This document shows positions 1-5,118 of a DNA stretch of 5,118 nucleotides, in pieces. Origin of the DNA: CAZWUW01 sp964636895. GTDB lineage: Bacteria; Bacillota; Thermincolia; Thermincolales; CAZWUW01. Below the pieces are notes generated by a model. It was not told the DNA's origin and ran no database searches. It worked only from the letters and a program-made list of their open reading frames with translations. How positions within the stretch are numbered: the first letter of the stretch is position 1; the number at the start of each line of letters is the position of its first letter. The position numbers and the translations under genes were made by a program. The stretch lies in NCBI GenBank assembly GCA_964636895.1, contig CAZWUW010000123.1, positions 1 through 5,118 of the forward strand, given 5' to 3'.

Positions 1-22
1 TAACACTGGATAAAATTCAGTT

Positions 23-53
23 TTAACATGGTTACTTACCGAATCCATGTTAA
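23..53. repeat. 9-bp perfect inverted repeat
   Basis: The arm TTAACATGG (23-31) is exactly complementary to CCATGTTAA (45-53), with a 13-base spacer. No T-run follows it on the plus strand, so it does not look like an intrinsic terminator of an upstream gene. It lies about 110 bases ahead of the first gene and could be an operator-like site or an RNA hairpin. The role is inference; only the repeat itself is seen. The rest of bases 1-130 is AT-rich and shows no gene. A TAA at 1-3 might be the stop of an upstream reading frame, but this cannot be tested here. Confidence 0.45.
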
Positions 54-142
54 TATTATCACGCAAAAATAAGTTTTAATGCATCAGGGAAAATAGCGGT
101 ATATTTGGCCAGGCCTCAAAATATATTATAGTGATATCTGCC

Positions 143-150
143 AAGGGAGG
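143..150 (+). promoter_or_regulatory. Ribosome binding site that decides the start of the phosphodiesterase-like gene
   Basis: AAGGGAGG lies 10 bases before the ATG at 161. The same reading frame opens further upstream at a GTG (131), but that codon precedes this site and has no Shine-Dalgarno sequence of its own. An in-frame TTG at 155 lies only 4 bases after the site. The ATG at 161 is therefore preferred. It also places a lysine-containing n-region directly before the hydrophobic signal segment, as expected for an exported protein. Confidence 0.7.
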
Positions 151-160
151 TTGTTTGGAG

Positions 161-1327
161 ATGTATTTCAAAACCAAAAAGATTTGTTGTATTGTAATTA
201 TGGTAATTGGTGGCTTGCTATTAAGTTCCGGGGTATGGGCCCGGGAAACTGGAGAGGGGCAGCAACAGCCAATTGAGCAAAAAGTGATTCGCCATATTTT
301 TTTTGTTACACTTGACGGGGTTACGGAAAATGGTCTAAAAAATTCATATACGCCGAACCTGAATGGTTTAGCCTCCAGCGGTATTTATGCCCCCGGGACG
401 GATGTCTTGCCGGCGGATACAGCTTATCACCTGGCGGCAATTTTGAGCGGAGCCGATACGGAGATAAGTGGTTTCAATCCGGTTAAGCATTATATAAGAA
501 CAGAAGTTTTACCCGGTATGCTAAAGAAATATGACCGGGATGCTTATTATATAGCTGCACAAAATACTTCAGCCAAAAAGTTTTTTAATACTGCTCATAA
601 TTCCGCTAAAACAGAGTTGGTATCCGGTAATGACCAGGATATTATGGCGGCAGCGCTGGCGGCATTTGAAAAAAACAAACCATATTTTTTGGGGGTGGTT
701 TTATCCGGAGCGAAAAATACCACCGGCCGGGGGACTAAATATTATAAGGCGATTGGCGCAAGTGACGAGCAACTGGGCCGTCTGTTGTTGAAGTTAAAAA
801 CCATGGGGGTTTATGATGAAACTCTGATTGTTGTTACGGGCAGCAACAGCAGTAAATTAACTACGGTACCGGTAGTGCTGAAAGGACCTGGGCTAAAAAG
901 AGGTACATTGTTACCGCCGGTGCGTATTATTGATGTGGCACCGACAGTAGCCATGTTAGCCGGGGTGAACATACATGAGAGTAGCAACGGCATGGTTATT
1001 TGGAACGGTCTTGCGGCGGGAGCGGGTTTTGTGGAAGAACATTTGCTGCAGAAGCGGGTAAAGGAATTAAGTCAGGGATTTATGAAGGCAACCGGATCAG
1101 TGTATCAGTTACAGGAAGAGAAACGGCTTGTGCATACCGAGAAGGAGCAGTTAGGGAAAGAAAAGCGGGAGATTCAGAACATTATTAAACAAAAGGATGG
1201 AAAAATAAAAAAACTGACCAATAGGATTAAGGTTATGCAATTCACCGGAGTGATGCTGCTGGTTTTATGTGGTCTTGGGTACGTGCTGGAATACAGATTA
1301 CTGAGAAAAAAGTTTTTAATGTTTTAA
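161..1327 (+). CDS. Exported, membrane-anchored alkaline phosphatase/type I phosphodiesterase-like protein, probably catalytically degenerate
   Basis: This gene encodes 388 residues from the ATG at 161, or 398 from an alternative GTG at 131. Residues 1-27 form a signal peptide: KTKK, a hydrophobic stretch, then SGVWA with likely cleavage before RET. Residues 44 to about 280 resemble the alkaline phosphatase superfamily. FFVTLDG carries the first metal-ligand Asp (D52), PADTAYHLAAILSG has the nucleophile-type Thr (T87), and ASDEQLGRLL, VPVVLKGPG and RIIDVAPTVAMLAGV match later family blocks. The expected D-x-x-GH segment instead reads SGAKNTTGRG (about 182-191), and the expected SDHG reads GSNSS (about 227-231), so most metal ligands seem lost. 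Residues about 315-358 are charged and heptad-like, probably a coiled coil. They are followed by one membrane helix (about 359-378) and a basic tail RLLRKK, which predicts the main domain outside and the C-terminus inside. The substrate is unknown. A terminator follows, so the gene is probably not part of the acs operon. The fold assignment is from motif recognition; the loss of activity is inferred. Confidence 0.75.
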   Translation: MYFKTKKICCIVIMVIGGLLLSSGVWARETGEGQQQPIEQKVIRHIFFVTLDGVTENGLKNSYTPNLNGLASSGIYAPGTDVLPADTAYHLAAILSGADTEISGFNPVKHYIRTEVLPGMLKKYDRDAYYIAAQNTSAKKFFNTAHNSAKTELVSGNDQDIMAAALAAFEKNKPYFLGVVLSGAKNTTGRGTKYYKAIGASDEQLGRLLLKLKTMGVYDETLIVVTGSNSSKLTTVPVVLKGPGLKRGTLLPPVRIIDVAPTVAMLAGVNIHESSNGMVIWNGLAAGAGFVEEHLLQKRVKELSQGFMKATGSVYQLQEEKRLVHTEKEQLGKEKREIQNIIKQKDGKIKKLTNRIKVMQFTGVMLLVLCGLGYVLEYRLLRKKFLMF

Positions 1328-1340
1328 TAGTGATTTCCTA

Positions 1341-1366
1341 AAAGCCCCAGTGGGGTGTTTCTTTTT
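1341..1366 (+). terminator. Rho-independent terminator after the phosphodiesterase-like gene
   Basis: AAAGCCCC (1341-1348) faces GGGGTGTTT (1352-1360) across an AGT loop. The core is four G-C pairs extended by a G-U pair and A-T pairs around one mismatch. CTTTTT follows directly. It begins 13 bases after the TAA stop at 1325-1327. It should end the upstream transcript, which implies that the cooC-acs genes are transcribed from a promoter in the following 240 bases. Confidence 0.7.
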
Positions 1367-1415
1367 GATGCTGCACCGGTATTATTTTTTTTGCCCTGGA
1401 AGGAATTTAGAATTT

Positions 1416-1429
1416 TCTGTCGAAACAGA
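1416..1429 (+). repeat. Small stem-loop in the acs leader
   Basis: TCTGT (1416-1420) pairs perfectly with ACAGA (1425-1429) around a CGAA tetraloop. It directly abuts the longer stem-loop at 1430-1460. Five pairs are weak on their own. The tandem arrangement is what makes it worth recording. Confidence 0.35.
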
Positions 1430-1460
1430 TTTATACATGCCCTCTTTAGGCATTTATAAA
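1430..1460 (+). repeat. Long imperfect inverted repeat or stem-loop in the acs leader
   Basis: Arms 1430-1441 (TTTATACATGCC) and 1449-1460 (GGCATTTATAAA) pair over 12 positions with a single C-T mismatch, leaving a 7-base loop CTCTTTA. No T-run follows on the plus strand, so it is not a standard terminator. It lies about 150 bases before the cooC start. It could be a DNA operator read by a dimeric regulator or an RNA hairpin in the 5' leader. The pairing is seen directly; the function is unknown. Confidence 0.5.
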
Positions 1461-1609
1461 AATCTTTCACACTAAAGAAGGATTTAATGAGGTTCCTGTA
1501 GAAAACTTTAAAAAGTGCGAAAATTTTGAATACCCATAATAATTTATTAAACGGGCTTGCCATGCAGCACTAGTTGTAGCACTAATCCTTTGACGAGAGG
1601 TGGAAGGTT

Positions 1610-2386
1610 ATGAAGTTAGCGATATCTGGTAAAGGCGGGGTGGGAAAGACCACCGTAGCGGCTACCCTGGTCAAGCTTTTTGCCCAAAAGCGTAAGATGG
1701 TTTATGCGGTTGATGCCGATCCGGATGCCTGCCTGGCAGCCGGTGTGGGCATTCCGGAAGAAACTATCAGGGATTTAAAACCAATAGTTGATTTGAAGGA
1801 AGTTATAGATGGCAAAAGCCAGGGGGGAGGAGCTTTTTTTTCGCTCAACCCCAATGTTGATGATGTGCTTGAAGAATACAGCATTAAGCTTGATAACATC
1901 CGGTTTCTGCGCATGGGCGGCATCAAACAGGGAGGGTCAGCCTGTTACTGCAGAGAAAACAGTTTTCTCAGCAATGTATTAGGGTCAATTCTTTGGGATA
2001 AGGAATCGGTGGTTATTCTGGATATGGGTGCCGGTATCGAGCACTTGACCCGAGGCACCGCCCGTGGTGTGGATATCATGCTGGTGGTGGTGGAACCGAG
2101 TAAAAACAGTGTCAACACCGCTAAGCTGGTGCAAAAAATGGCGGAGGAACTGGGAATTAAGAAAACGATGATTATCGGCAATAAGATCAGAAATCCCAAA
2201 GAGCAGGAATTTATTGCCAAGCATTTTGATGCCGATAATATTTTAGGTTTTGTACCTTTTGATGACGATATCTGGGAGAGCTCTATGGATCAAGGGCCAG
2301 CAGCAGAATTGGGAGGAGAACTCCTCCGCAGCATGCAAGAGATTTATAAGAAATTAGAACAGGAGGTGGGTCTAGCGAGGGCTTAA
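1610..2386 (+). CDS. cooC: CooC-type nickel-insertion ATPase for carbon monoxide dehydrogenase
   Basis: This 258-residue cytoplasmic P-loop ATPase belongs to the MinD/NifH-like class. The family hydrolyses ATP to help load nickel into the CODH C-cluster. A deviant Walker A motif, GKGGVGKTT (residues 7-15), opens the protein. It is followed by VDADPDA (34-40), the switch I-type segment, and a Walker B-like VVILDMGAGIEHLTRGT (134-150, D138). The Cys-x-Cys pair ACYCREN (C112 and C114) corresponds to the metal-binding, dimer-bridging pair known in Carboxydothermus CooC1. Arg follows the second Cys, where I recall Pro being common. The length is usual for the family. GAGGTG at 1597-1602 lies 7 bases before the ATG and supports this start. 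acsA follows after 62 bases on the same strand, as expected for its maturation partner. The related AcsF, which acts on acetyl-CoA synthase, is an alternative name, but the position directly ahead of acsA favours CooC. Confidence 0.92.
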   Translation: MKLAISGKGGVGKTTVAATLVKLFAQKRKMVYAVDADPDACLAAGVGIPEETIRDLKPIVDLKEVIDGKSQGGGAFFSLNPNVDDVLEEYSIKLDNIRFLRMGGIKQGGSACYCRENSFLSNVLGSILWDKESVVILDMGAGIEHLTRGTARGVDIMLVVVEPSKNSVNTAKLVQKMAEELGIKKTMIIGNKIRNPKEQEFIAKHFDADNILGFVPFDDDIWESSMDQGPAAELGGELLRSMQEIYKKLEQEVGLARA

Positions 2387-2394
2387 GTGAAAAT

Positions 2395-2414
2395 TTTGCA
2401 TTTTTTAATGCGAA
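2395..2414 (+). repeat. Intercistronic hairpin between cooC and acsA
   Basis: TTTGCATT (2395-2402) pairs with AATGCGAA (2407-2414) over 8 positions, including one G-U pair, around a TTTT loop. It starts 9 bases after the cooC stop. It lacks a G-C-rich stem and a following T-run, so it is a poor terminator. It could instead be an mRNA processing or stability element that sets acsA output above cooC. A TAAAAT at 2422-2427 is a possible -10 box, but the nearest -35-like TTGCAT (2397-2402) is 19 bases away and weak. Confidence 0.4.
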
Positions 2415-2448
2415 TCCAGACTAAAATTATTTAAGGAGGTTATAGTTA

Positions 2449-4467
2449 ATGCCAAGATTTAGAGATCTAAGCCATACCCACAATCCGTCAGATGCTACTA
2501 GAGTATTTGACTCCAAGAACGTTAAACGCTCCAGTGACCCTGCAGTATTGGAAATGCTCGAAAAGACTCAGGAAAAAGGCATCATTACCGCTTTTGACCG
2601 GGCCGTTGCTCAGCAGCCCCAGTGTCAGTTCGGTTACAAAGGTACCTGCTGCCGGTTCTGTATGATGGGACCCTGCCGGATTACTGCCGATACCGGACCC
2701 AAGAGCAAAGGTATCTGCGGCGCCGACGCCTGGATTATTGCTGCCCGGAGCACCGGGGTGATGTTATTGACTGGTACTGCTGCCCATTGTGAGCATTCCC
2801 GGCATATTGCCCATACTGTTTTGGAAGTTGCCGAAGGGAAGGCACCGGACTATAAGATTACTGATCCCAAGAAGTTGCATAAAGTTGCCAAGCGGCAGGG
2901 GATTGCCACTGAAGGCAGAACCGATAACCAAATTGCCAAAGACCTAGCTGAACAAGCTCTGGAAGACTTCCGGATGCTGACCGGTGAAGACGAGTGCAAA
3001 TTCCTGGTAAATACTATTCCAGCAGGACGCAAGGCTAAACTTGACGCCTGTAACATTACCACTAATGGTATCCAGTCTGCTATGGCTGACCTGCTAGCTC
3101 AGGCCCACGTTGGTCAGGACAATGACCCGGTAAACCTTACTTTCAGCGCGCTAAGAGCTGCTTTGGCCGACTATGTCGGGTGTCATATCGGTACCGACTT
3201 CTCCGATATTCTGTTTGGAACTCCTACCCCACTGCTATCTGAGGCCAACCTGGGAGTAATTAATAAAGATAAAGTTAATATTATCCTGCACGGTCATAAC
3301 CCGCTGCTGAGTGAAATGATTGTTGCCGCTTCCCGTGAACTGGAAGGCGAAGCTAAGGAAGCCGGTGCTGCCGGCATCCAGTTGTCAGGTATCTGCTGTA
3401 CCGGTAACGAAGTACTGAGCCGGCAGGGTGTACCTGTTGCCACCGGTTTCAGCTCTCAGGAGCTGGCTATTGCCACCGGTGCTATTGATGCCATGGTAGT
3501 AGATGTACAGTGCATTATGCCTGGTTTGACCAATGTCGCTAAGTGTTTCAATACCAAAATTGTGACTACCCAGCCGATTGCTAAGCTGCCCGGCACTGCG
3601 CACATTCCGTTTAATACTGAAACTGCTATGGAAGACGCTAAGGAAATTGTACGGACTGCTATTGCTACCTTCAAAGAGCGGGATAACAGCAAAGTACACA
3701 TTCCTAACCTGAAGTACAAAGTAGCCGCCGGTTTTAGCTTGGAGGCCATTTATGAAATTTTTGGGGCCGTTAATCCTGCCGCTCCGGTCAAAGTATTAAC
3801 TGATGCCATTGAATCCGGTCAGATTAAAGGTGTTGTCCAGTTTGCCGGCTGTAACAACCTGAAAGGCCTGCAGGACGAGAACCATATAGGTATTGTAAAA
3901 GAACTGTTGAAGAATGACGTATTTGTTGTAGCTACCGGTTGTGCCGCCCAGACTTTCGGCAGGTTTGGCCTGCTTGACCCGGATCAGCGGGATGGACTTG
4001 TTGGGCCTGGCCTAAAAGCGTTCCTCAGCCAGTTTGACGGCAAAGCGGGTTTGAAGTTTAACCTGCCGGCTATTCTGCACATGGGTTCTTGTGTTGATAA
4101 CACCAGAGGTGTTGATTTGGTATCAGATATGGCTAACCACTTGGGTGTAGATATTCCGAAGGTGCCTTACGTTGCTTCAGCACCAGAGGCTATGAGCGGC
4201 AAGTCTGTTGCTATCGGTTGCTGGGCCATTACCCTTGGCTTGCCAACTCACGTTGGTGTACTGCCCCCGGTTGAAGGCAGCGACTTGTTCTTCAGTATTG
4301 CTACCCAGATTGCCAGTGACGTTTTCGGTGGCTACTTCATCTTTGAGGTAGACCATAAAGAAGCTAGCAAGAAAATTCTTAACGCACTTGAATATCGGAC
4401 CTGGAAACTCGGCGTACACAGGAAAACCGCCGAGAAGTTTGAAGCCGGTCTGTGCCAGAATTATTAA
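2449..4467 (+). CDS. acsA: Carbon monoxide dehydrogenase catalytic subunit of the CODH/acetyl-CoA synthase complex
   Basis: The 672-residue enzyme interconverts CO2 and CO and feeds CO to AcsB in the Wood-Ljungdahl pathway. It starts MPRFRDLSH, like Moorella AcsA (about 674 residues as I recall it). The N-terminal segment CQFGYKGTCCRFCMMGPC carries C59 and C67 (subunit-bridging D-cluster) and C68, C71 and C76, which with C90 bind the B-cluster. The C-cluster ligands are all present: H283 (HGHN), C317 (GICCTGNE), C355 (VQCIMPG), C468 (AGCNNLKG), C498 (ATGCAAQ) and C548 (MGSCVDN). The histidine run AAHCEHSRH (H113, H116, H119) and K585 (MSGKS) match the proton-transfer and catalytic residues of the family. 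The protein therefore looks fully functional. AAGGAGGT at 2433-2440, 8 bases before the ATG, is a near-perfect ribosome binding site. cooC lies 62 bases upstream and acsB 32 bases downstream, so the three are probably co-transcribed. The alternative symbol cooS is used for stand-alone CODHs; the adjacent acsB favours acsA. Confidence 0.97.
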   Translation: MPRFRDLSHTHNPSDATRVFDSKNVKRSSDPAVLEMLEKTQEKGIITAFDRAVAQQPQCQFGYKGTCCRFCMMGPCRITADTGPKSKGICGADAWIIAARSTGVMLLTGTAAHCEHSRHIAHTVLEVAEGKAPDYKITDPKKLHKVAKRQGIATEGRTDNQIAKDLAEQALEDFRMLTGEDECKFLVNTIPAGRKAKLDACNITTNGIQSAMADLLAQAHVGQDNDPVNLTFSALRAALADYVGCHIGTDFSDILFGTPTPLLSEANLGVINKDKVNIILHGHNPLLSEMIVAASRELEGEAKEAGAAGIQLSGICCTGNEVLSRQGVPVATGFSSQELAIATGAIDAMVVDVQCIMPGLTNVAKCFNTKIVTTQPIAKLPGTAHIPFNTETAMEDAKEIVRTAIATFKERDNSKVHIPNLKYKVAAGFSLEAIYEIFGAVNPAAPVKVLTDAIESGQIKGVVQFAGCNNLKGLQDENHIGIVKELLKNDVFVVATGCAAQTFGRFGLLDPDQRDGLVGPGLKAFLSQFDGKAGLKFNLPAILHMGSCVDNTRGVDLVSDMANHLGVDIPKVPYVASAPEAMSGKSVAIGCWAITLGLPTHVGVLPPVEGSDLFFSIATQIASDVFGGYFIFEVDHKEASKKILNALEYRTWKLGVHRKTAEKFEAGLCQNY

Positions 4468-4499
4468 TAAATTGAAATTCGAAAGGAGGAACAAGAAGA

Positions 4500-5118
4500 A
4501 TGTCAGAAGAGTTGAACTTTGATCAAGTATATGAAGGCGCAATTGAGCCGGGAAAAGAGCCCATAAAACTATTCAGAAGAGCTTACAAGGGTGCTATTAC
4601 CGCTGTGAGCTATGCGGAAATTCTGTTGACTCAGGCTATCAAGAAATATGGTAAGGATAAAAAAGTTGCTTATCCGGATACCGCTTACTTTGTACCTATT
4701 ATCCTTTGTATGAGCGGCGAAAAGGTAACCACCCTGGGAGAAATGGTGCCTATCCTTAACCGGATGCGTAACCAGATTACTGAGGACCTGACGCTGGCAC
4801 AGTATGTTTTAAATGGTGAGTCTACCTGGTATGCTGCCGACATTATCGAAGTAGTGCGTTATATCGATAATACTCCGGAAAACCCACTGCACGTCGCTCC
4901 GTGGACCGGTTTCCTGGGCGATCCGATTGTACGTTCTTATGGTATCAAGATGGTTGACTGGACTATCCCCGGTGAGGCTGTTGTCGTTGGCCGCGCCAAA
5001 GACAGCAAAGCAGCCAAAAAAATTGTTGACGACATGATGGGTAAAGGTCTGATGCTTTTCCTTTGCGACGAGATTATTGAGCAGTTGCTGGAGGAAAACG
5101 TCAAGATTGGTGTTGACT
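4500..5118 (+). CDS. acsB: Acetyl-CoA synthase (CO-methylating) subunit, N-terminal part, cut by the window end
   Basis: The frame opens at the ATG at 4500 and stays open for 206 codons to the window edge. The family is about 730 residues, so roughly a quarter is visible. The complete enzyme condenses CO, a methyl group from the corrinoid protein and CoA into acetyl-CoA at its Ni-Ni-Fe4S4 A-cluster. The visible part is the N-terminal domain that contacts AcsA and carries part of the CO tunnel. It contains YEGAI (11-15), SYAEILL (37-43), YPDTAYF (58-64), ESTWYAADIIE (107-117), PWTGFLGDP (134-142), GIKMVDWTIPGEA (148-160) and GRAKDSK (164-170), all close to Moorella AcsB. The A-cluster cysteines lie beyond the window and cannot be checked. 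GGAGG at 4485-4489 lies 10 bases before the ATG, and the acsA stop is 32 bases upstream with no terminator between. The bacterial rather than archaeal (CdhC) form is favoured because this N-terminal domain is present. Confidence 0.95.
   Translation, partial: MSEELNFDQVYEGAIEPGKEPIKLFRRAYKGAITAVSYAEILLTQAIKKYGKDKKVAYPDTAYFVPIILCMSGEKVTTLGEMVPILNRMRNQITEDLTLAQYVLNGESTWYAADIIEVVRYIDNTPENPLHVAPWTGFLGDPIVRSYGIKMVDWTIPGEAVVVGRAKDSKAAKKIVDDMMGKGLMLFLCDEIIEQLLEENVKIGVD

Larger units (their letters stand above)
1367..1609 (+). other. AT-rich non-coding leader region of the cooC-acs genes
   Basis: About 240 bases lie between the terminator and the cooC start with no credible gene. The promoter for cooC-acsA-acsB should lie here, but no -35/-10 pair with good spacing stands out. 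The weak candidates include CATAAT at 1535-1540, which has no matching -35. The region holds two adjacent stem-loops (listed separately). A direct repeat AGCACTA (1566-1572 and 1578-1584) sits just before the cooC ribosome binding site. No known riboswitch, T-box or tRNA was recognised. Confidence 0.5.

Noticed and set aside
104..130. TTGGCC followed by TATATT/TATTAT as a promoter for the first gene.
   Set aside because: The spacing between the boxes is 11 to 13 bases, too short for a standard vegetative promoter, and the -35 match is poor.
131..160. GTG at 131 as the start of the first gene, adding 10 residues.
   Set aside because: No Shine-Dalgarno sequence precedes it, and the AAGGGAGG at 143-150 lies downstream of it, correctly spaced for the ATG at 161.
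297..304. T8 runs within the first gene (297-304) and cooC (about 1834-1841) as possible phase-variable or frameshift sites.
   Set aside because: Both reading frames continue intact through the runs with family motifs on either side. Runs of this length are common in AT-rich DNA, and neither gene is a typical phase-variable surface function.
1324..1563. A 79-codon minus-strand open frame in the gap between the first gene and cooC.
   Set aside because: It has no ribosome binding site before its ATG, overlaps the terminator and both leader stem-loops, and gives a Lys/Phe/Leu/Asn-rich product typical of translated AT-rich spacer. I recognise no family in it.
1566..1584. Direct repeat AGCACTA with a 12-base period before cooC.
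   Set aside because: There are only two 7-base copies, and chance is a sufficient explanation. It is mentioned in the leader entry but not claimed as a regulatory site.
4177..4542. A 121-codon minus-strand open frame across the end of acsA and the start of acsB.
   Set aside because: It is an antisense shadow of two strongly supported genes and has no recognisable family features.

Overview
The window looks like part of the chromosome of an anaerobic, Gram-positive acetyl-CoA-pathway bacterium. Three lines of evidence support this. The carbonyl-branch genes run in the order cooC-acsA-acsB, as I recall it for the Moorella acs cluster. The acsA and acsB proteins align closely with remembered Moorella sequences, including residue numbers. 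Every gene has a strong AGGAGG-type ribosome binding site. A clostridial acetogen or a Desulfotomaculum/Pelotomaculum-like member of the Peptococcaceae fits best, but the genus cannot be fixed from the sequence alone.

Layout. Bases 1-160 are AT-rich and non-coding, with a 9-bp inverted repeat (23-53) and a ribosome binding site. Bases 161-1327 encode an exported, C-terminally membrane-anchored protein with an alkaline phosphatase/type I phosphodiesterase-like domain. Most of the expected metal ligands of that domain appear to be missing. A Rho-independent terminator (1341-1366) separates this gene from what follows. Bases 1367-1609 form an AT-rich non-coding leader with two adjacent stem-loops (1416-1429 and 1430-1460). 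Then come cooC (1610-2386), a 62-base gap with a small hairpin, acsA (2449-4467), a 32-base gap, and the first 206 codons of acsB (4500 to the window end).

How the genes work together. CooC is a P-loop ATPase that matures the nickel site of carbon monoxide dehydrogenase. AcsA reduces CO2 to CO, or runs in reverse, at its Ni-Fe-S C-cluster. AcsB takes the CO through an internal tunnel and joins it to a methyl group and CoA to make acetyl-CoA. The three genes are same-strand and closely spaced with no terminator visible between them, so they are probably one operon continuing past the window with further acs genes. The upstream phosphodiesterase-like gene is probably a separate transcription unit with no evident role in the pathway.

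The acs part is well-known biology with intact key residues. The less ordinary items are the apparent pseudoenzyme at 161-1327 and the structured leader of the acs operon. I do not see a clearly new multi-gene system.
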